This document shows, piece after piece, positions 33,082 to 44,999 of a stretch of DNA of 64,000 bases (positions within the stretch are counted from its first letter, which is position 1; each line of letters begins with the position of its first letter). The translations under genes were made by a program, and so were the position numbers. Source of the stretch: Hofstenia miamia (lineage: Eukaryota > Xenacoelomorpha > Acoela). The notes beneath the pieces were generated by a model that made no database searches, was not told the DNA's origin, and was given only the letters and a program-made list of their open reading frames with translations. Where the stretch lies: contig SCFE01000042.1 of assembly GCA_004352715.1 (NCBI GenBank), forward strand, positions 1,837,757 to 1,901,756, given 5' to 3'.

Positions 33082-34310
33082 TCCTCAAATTCAGTGAGGT
33101 TATCATAATTCTCAAATTCATTCAATTCACTATTAGGGTTGATGACAACATTATCAATATCCTTAACAGTTCTCTTTAGTTGTTGAAAGTGGGTGACTCT
33201 CCCATTATTTAATAAGTACATGTGGTGATCTAATACTTTAGTTAAAGTAAACAGACATTGCCCATTAGTGGCAAGCTTTCACATCTGGTTAGCATTGGTA
33301 ATTTGGTGAGGAAAATAGGGGAAGACTTTGTCGCCCTATTTATAAGGCTCACCATATAATTTGCACTCAAAATTCGGTCATTGGCAGATTACAGATTGAT
33401 ATGTATTCCTACAGATCATAAGATGCACTTCTTGAAGTTTGTGCAACATGTGATTTTATAAAATTGTAATCAGGAAACGTAATAGAAAGAGGTGTACTTG
33501 CTTCACAAACAAACATTGCCTTAAAGGGGCTGACCTTTGTTGTGGAATGAACTGCAGTATTATAAAAATATTCCACTGCCTCAATAACTCGTTTCCAATT
33601 CTGACCTGCTGCTCAGGCAAGGGCAACTCAGATTAGCTTAATAACTGTGTGGTTGAGTCTTTCCACAACACCATTCAACTGCAGGTGATGTGCCATAGTA
33701 AATTTGTGAAGGATTTCAACTTGTTTAGTAAGGGTTTCCGTGAGATGGTTATCAAATTGGGGACCATGATAAGAGATTAGGTGTTCCATAGGCCCAAGCT
33801 TAAGAATCCACTCTTTTATGACTTTTCCTCCAGTAACCTTGGTGGTGGCTTTGTTAAGGGGGATGAGTCAGGCATACTTAGTAAAGTGATCAATGAGTAC
33901 TAGAAGGTACTGGTATCCCTCATCATCATGGGACAGCTTCTCAATGTACATATGAATAACTTTGTTGGTACATTTGGTGGCACAGCTATGTAGCTCAGCT
34001 CATTGTTTTGGAAAATGTCTGGCTCCTTGAAGTAGGCAAGTAGTACACTTGTTGATTGTGTTTTGAATGGTGGCTCTAATGCCAATTGTGACATAACTTG
34101 CGTTAATGCCTAAATAGCCTTCTTCATGTATTTTACGAACTAAGTCTCTTTGGAAATACTCAAGGACTGCTAACCTGCTGTAACAAATCCCAGTGTAGAG
34201 TAAGCCAGCATCAGTTTGCTTCCAATTGTACCTCTGGAAGAAATGATTAGCAACTGGGCTAAGAATATAACTGGCATTCTTCAATTTCACAAGGATGTCA
34301 CTCTGCACCT
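33082..34310 (-). pseudogene. R2 integrase
   Basis: Minus strand. The zinc domain at 34308-34000 has HEEGYLGINASYV and CTTCLLQGARHFPKQ. Core fragments, including HHLQLNGVVERLNHT-like sequence near 33660, lie in broken frames, and the C-terminal domain runs to 33082. This is the same domain order as in R1 with clearly different residues. Confidence 0.65.
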
Positions 34311-35520
34311 TGTCATGCTGTTGATGTTATAGAATTTCCTTACCTGGGAAGGCACTCTTACTCACTAAGTGGGATAAATCCAAAAGGCGTCTTCTCTCCT
34401 GGTGGTTTTCTAAGATTGTGCTTTTAACTGGGGAGAGCAGTCCAGTAATCTGCATTGATGTGAAGTCTCTGTGGACAATGCTGAATAGTGAAAATAAAAT
34501 CATTTAGATACTTAATCCAATGGACTTGTCCCTGGAAAATTTCTTCAACCAAGCTAGTGCGGAATTGTCAGTTTGCAGAGAGAAGTCACTGCCAAGGATG
34601 AAAAAACGGAATTTCTTCAAACTTTCCACCAATGCTAGCATCTCAGATTTTGTGGTGCCATAGTTCTGCTCAGCTTTTGACTGAAATATTGGATCAGGCA
34701 TTCAATACCATCAATAACTTGGCTGAGGAATCTGCTAATTGTGACCAAGCTGGCATTGCAGTCAATGATGAATTCTTTCAAATAGTCCAGAGTGTTAAGG
34801 CTGGGAATTTTCCTCAGTTCTGATTTGACGGCATTGAGCTCCTCTTACTCAGCCCATGTCCACTTAAACACCATGGTGCGCCATAGTAGATTAGAAATAC
34901 GTTTTATTTGACCAGCTCTGATATAAACACACCATAGTAGTTCAGAAAACCCATAAGGCATCGAACATCCTTATGAGACCATGGAGTTTCAATCTTTTCC
35001 AAATGGTCTTTAGCGTCATTTCAATAACTCTTGCAAAAAGGTGATGCAAGGCTACAGAAGAGAACACTTGTTTCCACTAGTGTGTAGGCCAGATTTGTAC
35101 AGAATACTGAGGGTTCTGCCAAGCCTTTCTAGATGTCCAATATGCCTTACATAAATTGAGGCAAGTGAACAATTTGTATCAACTGGCATCATATATAAGA
35201 TATTCAATACAAGGAAGAGGATATGCGTCCTTTATCATGACATTGTTTAACTTCTGAAAGTCCACACAGATGTGGTACTTATCACCCTGCTTAATGAAAA
35301 CAGTGGGCACTGCATAAAGACTATTGCTGCCCTGGATTATGCCACTTTCTATAAGATCACTTAAGATTCTTTTATATTTTTCCCAGAGGTTTTCCAGATC
35401 TTGCCTAACTAGAAGGCGGATGGGGCAAACATGCTTAGTTACAATTGTTCACCAACAGCCTGGCCAACACTGATTGAGCCATAATTAAAAACTTCATGGT
35501 GTTGTCAAAGCAAATGAGAG
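34311..35520 (-). pseudogene. R2 RNase H and RT
   Basis: RNase H shows YGTTKSEMLALVESLKKFRF and TDNSALAWLKK (34701-34504). The RT start and fingers lie at about 35400-35170 (KYHICVDFQKLN-like, LNLCKAYW). Between LCKAYW and the thumb the YxDD region is deleted. Confidence 0.65.
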
Positions 35521-36181
35521 AGAGATTCACATTCTTGAGGACAGAGGGGGGTGTGTCCTCTCAATGACAGGAGGAATCTGGACTGCATTACTTGGTTCCA
35601 CTAAATCTTGTATTGCTGTTAGAATGGGCAGACAAGCAGCAGCTTTCAACTCTAAGTGAACTGGAGTTGCAATAATTATCAATTTAGTAGGGTCTATTTT
35701 GACCAATGAAGTAGAGCTATTTAGCACAGTGATGCAAGTTTTGCCATTCAAGATGTGACAGAGATCTGGGGAGAAGTTAACTCCAGCAAAACACTTTGCT
35801 TTACACCTGAAGACCATGATATTGCCTATATACTGGGAGTCTGTTGTAACTGCTACACGTCACCAGTGTTGAGGCTTGATGAGTACTGGCTTGAGAAACT
35901 AGCAAAACATCCTGTTTGGGACGGGTGGTAAGTTCCTGCCTGTGTTCACTTTCACAGATGGAAATCATGTTGCTTCAATAATCAATAATGCAGGAATTCT
36001 GCTCAAGGAAGTCGTTGCCCAGGATTATATCATATGGCAGCAGCTAATTGCAATTATCAATAACAATCAAATCTACTAAGAACAATTCTTGAGGAATGCA
36101 TAGTTCCAAATTTGGTACACAAACCTTTAGAGAGATTGTGTTCCTGGAAGCATCCAACAGGCGTGCAGTGGACAGAAATAA
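35521..36181 (-). pseudogene. R2 protease region
   Basis: Contains LLPYDIILGNDFLEQN near 36000-36045, the second block of the protease, and the frame 35817-35527 beyond it. The active-site half and gag are missing; R4 starts at 36182. Confidence 0.55.
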
Positions 36182-37306
36182 TGTAGCATCTGCTACCAGG
36201 CTTCAACAGAGAGTTAATTATTCTTTTACATTATTATTTCCTGTTGGGTGTGAGTAGGGATGCACTGATATTAGTTCTTTACTCCGACATGAGATACATT
36301 GTTATTAACTTGTATAAATTTCAAGTAACCCAATACTATTTAGGTATGCTTTTGTCACAGTTCCTCTCCATGATTCTACTGTGGCCTCCAGCTGACTCTG
36401 ATCTCTGAACCAATCCACATTTATGCACCTCTGTTGTTGATTGAGTAGCTCCAAGTCTCAGCTCAACAAAGAAATTTATGTGTTCCCTATCCTAACTCAT
36501 TGCAGCTCTCAAGGCTGGATGTAAATGACTTAAACTCAATTTGTAATGTGTAATTTTGTACTTTGCAACCTGGCAATGTTACTAGCTGCTTAATAAATAT
36601 TACTTCTGCCATTACCAAAAACTATTGGCTTGAATTAACATAGATATATAAAGTAAATAGTTAATTGCAGCTTCCTACTTTACATTTAGATAACACTACA
36701 TGCATGGTCTATTTATCAGTCTATTTATAGATCACCTAATTAGACAATGTAATCTAGATATAACCTATGGTATGCTACCTAGCCTTATCTCTGATAGTAA
36801 ATTAATTAATACATGCAAACAAATGAATCAATAGTCAGCTATTTGTACACCTAACGTAAATGCAAGATCAAGGACCCTCGAATTACTCCCAATGTGTGTC
36901 CAAGCCACTACTACTGCATCTAATGTTTAGCTCAACATGATTTATAAATAAGCAAACCAAATAAAATGTAAAGATAAGTTTTTTGAAGAATTTACTTCAA
37001 CAGTTTACAAATTGATTCTCACTCTATTTATAGTTAAATTCAAAAAGTACCTGTCATTCAAAATTTGAATTTATTCATCTGCCAAAATGGCTAAAAATAA
37101 AGAAGCGTTTTTGCCCCATTTGTTTAGTCAAATTATTTGTTGACAAGTACTAATTTGCTATATTGTTTCTTAGTTGCATATTACAAACATTATGATGATA
37201 ACTAAATTTGAATTGTTTATAATCAATAAATAATAATTTGATCTTAATTCTGACTAATCATCTAATCTTCTCTTCTTAGCAGCATTATGTCTTGGATTAT
37301 GCTACA
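36182..37306 (-). repeat. R4 3' LTR
   Basis: A-type LTR like 585-1948: plus strand tgtagcatctgctaccagg at the left, cttggattatgctaca at the right. TATA box at 37024-37033. Confidence 0.85.
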
Positions 37307-39398
37307 TGTACTGCTTGTTCTCCTTGGACTAGTTCATCAGCTTTTCTAATTATTGTTTCCACATGGGGATTGCTCCAGCTTGTAGTCACAAATTTGGGTT
37401 GTTTTGTCATCTTGAGTACCACCTCTCTTTCTGTTGTTATGGTGCTATGATAGCATAAAAACATTGCCTCTTTGATGTTTTCTGAGATTGGTGTTATCTC
37501 TCTGAGTTCATTCATTTTGGCTGAAAATATGTCATAAAATTTCCTGTAGAGATGTATGCCCTTTATCACTATCATTAATGTCATTTGCACATCTGCTCTA
37601 CTTGTATGCGCCATTTCTTCACATATTGTTGTGTTCAGATAGAAAAATGTGAAGACTTTCCTGAGGCTTCTTGTGTTTGCTACGTCTTTGTAGAAAAAAC
37701 TTATGTTCTCTTTAATCTCTTCTTCTGTGATCATTGTTGGGTCGTTCTTGTTTAACCTCATCATTGTTACTATTTCCACACACTTAGTGACATTGTAGAA
37801 TCAGTATTTTTTGTCTCACTGATCTAGCCAGACCACATCATTCACTCCCAAAAATAGCATTATTTCCTTCATTGTTTGTTTGTCTATTTCATCTTGTAAT
37901 TCCTTTAGTTGCTCATTTATTGGTTTCCCTTGTGTATTTAGATGATAAGGAGTTATTGATCCTTCAACATATACTCTTTCTTTGTTGTTGGTATTGAGCA
38001 TTATCTCTTTTGTTTTCTTGTAATCTTCTCTCTCAACTATTGCCTTTGCTCCTTCTTTGGTATTCACATAGGTCTTATATTCATGTAAGAAGGTTTTCCC
38101 TATTTTTACGTTTTTCAGTATTGTCCATCTTGGGAGTACCATTGGGATGGAGACTATCTCTGGTGGAGTACAAATGAGGATCTTAGGTTTTATCTGTTTT
38201 TCTATTTTTCTGTAGTCCTCTGATGTTGTTGGCGCCATTGCCAGTCCAATCATGGTTGGTTAATTCATTTTACTATCTTTCAATGTGTCCCAAAAAATTT
38301 ATGCTAATCCACTTCTGGTCATTTTTATCTGAATTTTCTAGTTTATTTCTAGTTTCAAAGTGATGCATTCTACATTCACCACTAGCTGGTTACATGGTTT
38401 CAGCATTTCTTCTAGTTCTGTTTTCGTGAATGCTTCTGTGAACATAAGTTTCATTGATGAGACCATTTGCTCTTCTTTCACATACTGGTAGTTTCTGGAG
38501 TGAATTTCCTCCTACTCTTTTGTTATCTTTATCTCAACCAAATATCTTTCATCATCCATGGTGATTCATTCCATTGTGTGTTCTGGTGTGGAGGCTCCCA
38601 TTTCTCTATATTTATTCTATCAATTTGTTGTTGGGTTTTCAGGGATAGGATTAGTTGTGTTGATGTTAATAGTTCCTCCTCCTCCAGAATTTCTTTCTCT
38701 TTCTTGGTCATCATCTATGTTTATCCTGTTGCTGTGCCTTCAATGATAGTATTAATTGTGTTGACATTAAATATTCTTCCTCCTCCAACATCTCTTTTTG
38801 TGTCTTGGTTGTCATTTCTCAGACTTCAACAGGTTCTGTTATACCTCCTCTCCGCATCATTTCTGCGCTCTTAATGATTTTTATGAACATGCAGCAAGGG
38901 CTCTCTTTTTCATATCTTTTCATGTCTTGTTCAAGCACTTGTTGTATGTTTTTGTCTTTCATCATTTTTGTGATCTCCTTGGTGTTGGAAATTTTTCTCT
39001 TTATGATCTTTTTGGTTGCTAAACAAGGTTCTGTTTGGACCTGGCTTGGCTGCATTTCTGATGTAGCACCCCAAATATATTTTCTTATGGGTTCATCAAA
39101 TATTTTTATATCTTCTGGCCCAATTCCTGTTATGTTTGCCATGTCTGCTGTTGACATTCTTCCCATCAGACTCTTATTGACTATTTCCTGCTAATAAATT
39201 TCTCAATTTCTTGCATTGGCTTCTTTAGTTTGTCAAGGGATGTCAATTTCTCTATGTGTCCTTTGAGTAGCCAGTTTTTCTTTTGAGTGTTTATTGGGCA
39301 CATTGCTATTTCATATTTCTTTGCCTTTGTTAGTTTGTGTTGGCCTGCTCTTGAGATTGGTAATTGTAATCCTTGCTCTTGTGTTGTGAATATTGTAG
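37297..39398 (-). pseudogene. R4 ORF3 C-terminal two thirds
   Basis: Frames at 39166-38819 (helical domain end PIRKYIWGATS), 38714-38529, 38253-37816 and 37779-37297. Motif I reads VVNVEC (D to N, about 38375), motif II LGVNDVVWLD (about 37840), motif III HTSRADVQMTLMI (about 37580-37615). Just before the LTR about 27 nt are deleted, including the polypurine tract, and the frame now ends HVA with the stop in the LTR. A 35-residue insert-like repetition of the MSTQLI/EEELL stretch lies at 38640-38790. Confidence 0.7.
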
Positions 39399-40290
39399 AA
39401 TCAATCCGCTGTTAGTGTGTCACTTGTAGAAAAACTATTACTTTTCTTAGATAAAACAGTAAGTGGAGTTGGCAACTTTCCAATTCTCTCCTTGAAAATA
39501 AGTGTTTGGTTTATTAACTTAATTTAATATACAGGAGCCCTTTTAGCTACTTAACTCACTCCAACTTATTTAGATAAAGCAGAGATAATGGAAGACAGGA
39601 TCGACACTCAAAGGTAGACATGCATATCCAGGAACACATATACCAGCTGCATCTTACAAATGGAGCCGCTGCTGTGAGGTAGAAACCAACAAAGGAATTG
39701 TTATGTGAATAGCAAACTCAGTGTGATGGGATTTGCAACTACTTTAGAATTTAGTGCATTGATTGTTTTTGTTATTATGAATTTGTGTAAGAAATGAAGT
39801 AATGCAACCAAGATGCTGGAATAGCTTATTATGAAGCCTTACATGTAATAACCCTACATATATAGAAATAAATAATAGCCCACGATACATGTAAACAATC
39901 AATGCCGCCTGCAGAAAAATATAAACAGAAGTCGGCCAGAGGTCTACAGTACGAAACAATGAGCAACTTGCTGTGACTATTAAATAAGCTATATGTAATA
40001 GAATATAAAGATACAATCTAAATAACCATCTAAATGTAAATACTATTAAATCACCAATCATCATGTAATGTAATAAATAACTGAAGTTCATCAATGAGAG
40101 AGTTAACATGTAAAACATAATAGCTGCAATCATAATAACAGGCAAGCAATGACAAGTAGGAAAGCTATAATGATAAAAAACTCCTACACCTATCTGTAAC
40201 CTAAGAGCACACAAGGTAACTACAGCTGTCGCCCTCCCCGCTGTGGAATAGCTATTAGGAGGCTGCTCCAGCATACCTTTAACTGGATGT
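39399..40290. other. Unclassified insertion, possibly another LTR
   Basis: Unrelated to the neighbouring elements except for short blocks such as aaaaactcctacacct near 40180, which also occurs in the LTRs here. One ORF (40301-39744, minus) is hydrophobic, runs into the join at 40291 and is unlike known domains. It may be an LTR of a further family. Confidence 0.35.
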
Positions 40291-40291
40291 N

Positions 40292-40411
40292 ATCCTATCA
40301 TGTTTTTACATTTTAATCATTATAATCATTATAAATATTTTTAGTCTTTGTTTCATTCATCCTTTCCTCTCATCTTGACCACACATGATAGTTTTGATGG
40401 ATTATGTCACA
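40292..40411 (-). repeat. R5 3' LTR remnant
   Basis: Minus strand begins TGTGACATAATCCATC at 40411. The remaining LTR is cut at the N (40291). It matches the start of N1. Confidence 0.7.
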
Positions 40412-40421
40412 CTCCCACTCC
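40412..40421 (-). promoter_or_regulatory. R5 polypurine tract
   Basis: GGAGTGGGAG on the minus strand directly before the LTR. Unlike in R1, R3 and R7 the ORF3 stop lies about 36 nt upstream. Confidence 0.6.
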
Positions 40422-42145
40422 AGCATAGCTAATTAAGGATGACCACTCATTCTCCATGTACCATTTCTGCTGACTTCTTGATTATCTTGTTTGCTTCTTT
40501 CATCTCCCAGCTAGTTTTTTCATACGACTCTTCCTTAGTGATTTTTAACATGACGTCTTTTTCTGTAGTTAACATCTTTTTGTGTCCTAGAAACGATGGG
40601 TTCTTCAGAGATTTCACTATTGTGCACATGCTGCATAGCTCCTTTAATTTCTCATTGAATATTTTATAATGTTTTCTGTAGAGTTTCATTCCTTTTATTG
40701 CTATCATTAGCGTCATAATTGCGTCGATTCTACTTGTATGTGCTAGATCTGGGTGAATCATGGTGTTCAGATAGAAGAATTTGTAAGTTGATCTTAATGA
40801 TTTCAATATTGACGCCTCGTCATAGAACACACTTATATTTTCTAAAACCTCTTCTTTGCTGATGTTTTCTGGTTCGTTTTTTCCCATTCTTACAATGTAA
40901 TGATTTCCACTCTTTGCATTATGTCATAATACCCATACTGTGAGCTCCAGAGTTCTCCCCATACGATGTCGTTGATTCCTGAAAACAATATTACTGTTTG
41001 TGTGGATCTTTTTTCAATTTCATTGCGGACTTCTTGATCTGCTTACATATCAGTTCTCCTTCCTTGTACAAATCATATGGCATTACTTGTCCTTCTATGA
41101 AAATTCTCTCTTTGTTATCGTTCTTTAGTAGGAGTTCCTTCAACTTTTTATAATGCTCATCATTAACAATCTTTTCTGCTGCTTGTCTATTGTTAACATA
41201 CGTATTTTCTTCATGCCACATCACTTTGACTGCCTTTTTATCTTTTAGTCGCCAAGTCAGTAGCAACATTGGTATGAAAATTGTTGGTGGCAGTGTACAT
41301 TTCAAAATTGTTGTCATCATTTTCTCTTCAATAGCCTCATATGTACCTTGCATCTCTGCTGTTGTAGCCATCCCAAATGTTGCAGGATAGTTATTATTGG
41401 ATTTCTTAATGTTCTCCCAAAAAATGTCCATTAATCCATTTTTCATCAAACTCTGCGCAGTTTTGGGTTTTATTACTATCTTTGAGGTAATACACTTGAT
41501 ATCCACTGCAATTTGGTTTTGAGGTTCCAATAATTCATCAATTTCTTGTCTTGTAAACGCCCCAGTGCACAGTACTTTAATTAATGATTTGGTCTTGCAT
41601 TCATAAACCTCGCCAAATATTCTCTGTACTATGTTGTTTTTCCATTCTCTTCAGACCGTAATTTCTACCAATAACTTCTCATCATCAGTATCAACCCATG
41701 AGAGCTCACTGGGTTCTTGTTCACCCCATTTTTCTAAGTTAACTTTATCAATCACTCTTTGAGTGTTGGGGGTCAGAGTGATATCAGTAGATTGCAACAA
41801 CTTTTCTTCCATTAGCATCTCCTCCTTGCTTTTGCTCACCATTTCAATGATTTCAATAGGACAATTTTCCTTCTTTTCACATTGTCTCAGATCGCTTAAT
41901 AATTTTGGTGTACGCACACTGGGGATAGTTCTTCAAATATTTTCTTATTTCTTTTGTAATCAAGTTATGTACTCTCTTTTCTTTCACCGCTTTTATTGTT
42001 TGTAGCATTTGTGCATGCTCTCTTCTTATTAGGTTGCGCGTAGTGAGCTATGGTTGACATTTGAGTGCTCTCAGTTTTGTATTAGAAGTTGCACCCCACA
42101 TGTACTTTTTGGTTTTGTCTGTTAGTATTTACACTTTGCTTGGAN

Positions 42146-42998
42146 AGTGTACATTTCAAAATTGTTGTCATCATTTTCTCTTCAATAGCCTCATATGTAC
42201 CTTGCATCTCTGCTGTTGTAGCCATCCCAAATGTTGCAGGATAGTTATTATTGGATTTCTTAATGTTCTCCCAAAAAATGTCCATTAATCCATTTTTCAT
42301 CAAACTCTGCGCAGTTTTGGGTTTTATTACTATCTTTGAGGTAATACACTTGATATCCACTGCAATTTGGTTTTGAGGTTCCAATAATTCATCAATTTCT
42401 TGTCTTGTAAACGCCCCAGTGCACAGTACTTTAATTAATGATTTGGTCTTGCATTCATAAACCTCGCCAAATATTCTCTGTACTATGTTGTTTTTCCATT
42501 CTCTTCAGACCGTAATTTCTACCAATAACTTCTCATCATCAGTATCAACCCATGAGAGCTCACTGGGTTCTTGTTCACCCCATTTTTCTAAGTTAACTTT
42601 ATCAATCACTCTTTGAGTGTTGGGGGTCAGAGTGATATCAGTAGATTGCAACAACTTTTCTTCCATTAGCATCTCCTCCTTGCTTTTGCTCACCATTTCA
42701 ATGATTTCAATAGGACAATTTTCCTTCTTTTCACATTGTCTCAGATCGCTTAATAATTTTGGTGTACGCACACTGGGGATAGTTCTTCAAATATTTTCTT
42801 ATTTCTTTTGTAATCAAGTTATGTACTCTCTTTTCTTTCACCGCTTTTATTGTTTGTAGCATTTGTGCATGCTCTCTTCTTATTAGGTTGCGCGTAGTGA
42901 GCTATGGTTGACATTTGAGTGCTCTCAGTTTTGTATTAGAAGTTGCACCCCACATGTACTTTTTGGTTTTGTCTGTTAGTATTTACACTTTGCTTGGA
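42146..42998. other. Assembly duplicate of 41292-42144
   Basis: 853 bp after the N at 42145 repeat the preceding 853 bp, as far as I can compare without difference. This is an overlap of contig ends that was not merged. Confidence 0.85.
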
Positions 42999-43280
42999 CA
43001 AATACCTGTCTTGTTTGCGAGCTCTATTACACTAGGTCTTCCCAATGTGTGCTGTTGCATCAATAATCTCGTGAAGTGTTTTTTGAATCTCTGTTGTACT
43101 TTCTTTGTGGGGGATAGTGGTAATATCTCAACATTTTGTAGCAACCATTGTTTGATGTTTGTGGGAATTGGTGCAACTGCTATTTCATATTTCTTCTGTC
43201 GAGCTATTTGTTGTTGCTCCTTCCTCATCATAGGCAGTACTATTTTGTTGTTGTATGTCAGTGCAATCACTAGTACCCAN

Positions 43281-43899
43281 TTCCATTAGCATCTCCTCCT
43301 TGCTTTTGCTCACCATTTCAATGATTTCAATAGGACAATTTTCCTTCTTTTCACATTGTCTCAGATCGCTTAATAATTTTGGTGTACGCACACTGGGGAT
43401 AGTTCTTCAAATATTTTCTTATTTCTTTTGTAATCAAGTTATGTACTCTCTTTTCTTTCACCGCTTTTATTGTTTGTAGCATTTGTGCATGCTCTCTTCT
43501 TATTAGGTTGCGCGTAGTGAGCTATGGTTGACATTTGAGTGCTCTCAGTTTTGTATTAGAAGTTGCACCCCACATGTACTTTTTGGTTTTGTCTGTTAGT
43601 ATTTACACTTTGCTTGGACAAATACCTGTCTTGTTTGCGAGCTCTATTACACTAGGTCTTCCCAATGTGTGCTGTTGCATCAATAATCTCGTGAAGTGTT
43701 TTTTGAATCTCTGTTGTACTTTCTTTGTGGGGGATAGTGGTAATATCTCAACATTTTGTAGCAACCATTGTTTGATGTTTGTGGGAATTGGTGCAACTGC
43801 TATTTCATATTTCTTCTGTCGAGCTATTTGTTGTTGCTCCTTCCTCATCATAGGCAGTACTATTTTGTTGTTGTATGTCAGTGCAATCACTAGTACCCA
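43281..43899. other. Assembly duplicate of 42661-43279
   Basis: 619 bp after the N at 43280 repeat the preceding block. ORF3 is continuous if one copy is ignored. Confidence 0.85.
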
Positions 43900-44999
43900 C
43901 ATTGCTGTTCTCTCTCTAATTTCTGGTGTGTTGATCTCTTCAAACATTTGTGTCTTAAAATTTCGTTTGGCTTCCATTTCATATGCCCATCTAACTTCAT
44001 ATAATATAGCTTCTGTGCTTTTGTGGTATTTCTTTGTTGGCGATCTTATGTTGATCATCAGCGATTCTTCATGGGTTGGTTTATCTGCTTTGATTTCTGA
44101 CCATACCATTGCTATTTTCTCTAGATGTTCAGGAGTTTGGTTTAGACTACACTTTAGGAATATGTTTCCAGTTTCCTCCAAATTCTTGGTTATTCCTAAC
44201 AACTCCATCATCTGTGTTTGATAGCACATATCTATCACGATTTTTGGTTCTACCATAATTCTTTCCACCAGGGCCATTTCATTGATTTGGAGATCCACCT
44301 TTATAAGCTCTGATATTTTAAGTGCTCCACTATTCAATGTAAATAGGTTATCCAGTTTAATTTCCATTTCCTTTATACCTTTAGGCAGTTCATCTTCTTT
44401 CTGTGTAACAACTATTATTACTCTCATTTTATTTTTCTTGGCTATTTTTAGAGTTTCTTCTATATTAGACTGAAGCCTCTTCGATGCTATTTCAGTATCT
44501 TTTACAAAGTATACTATCATGAGATGCTTTTTGTCCAAGTTTACTTGTTTGCATTCAGATATAATCCTTTCTCTGTTTTTCATTAGCTTCTGCACATCTT
44601 TCATAGTGAACTGTTCGTCGAACATAATGTGGACTGTGCTTTTAAAATACGGTCTATTGAATTGCTCTTTCATGTCTCCTGTGTATGCTATTATTGTGTT
44701 GCATATAGGACGGTTCTTCTTGTCAATCACTATTGATTGCATAGCTTTCATTCTCTTTGGTGGACGTGTTGTATCTCATTTTCCTATTTGCTATAAAATA
44801 GGGGTGAATTCATTATTTCCCTATTTTTGTTATGCGACTTTCCCTTTCTTCAGATCACAATGATTTTGTTGTAGTTGATGTTTGCAGGTATGAAAATATT
44901 CCTGAGCTCGTTGTCATGGGGAGTGAACTCATTGACAGTATTTGCAATGTATCCATATCTGAGTCATCACTTATCAGCTGCGTTTCCCAACTTTCCATA

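Larger units (their letters stand above)
13249..36181 (-). mobile_element. R2: old LTR retrotransposon, split by R3
   Basis: R2 is cut in two. The left part (13249-16200) is a truncated 3' LTR, an ORF3 remnant and the basic linker; the right part (33078-36181) is integrase, RNase H, RT and protease. The two parts join at GTCT, the duplication of R3, so they are one element. Its proteins differ more from R1, R3 and R7 than those do from each other. The gag end is missing because R4 begins at 36182. Confidence 0.75.
36182..39398 (-). mobile_element. R4: LTR plus ORF3 fragment
   Basis: Minus-strand 3' end of an element of the R1 type. It stops at about 39398, where unrelated sequence begins. 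Gag and pol are not present. Confidence 0.7.

Noticed and set aside
42146-43899. Tandem gene duplication in R5 ORF3
   Set aside because: The exact repeats begin at single-N joins, which is an assembly signature.
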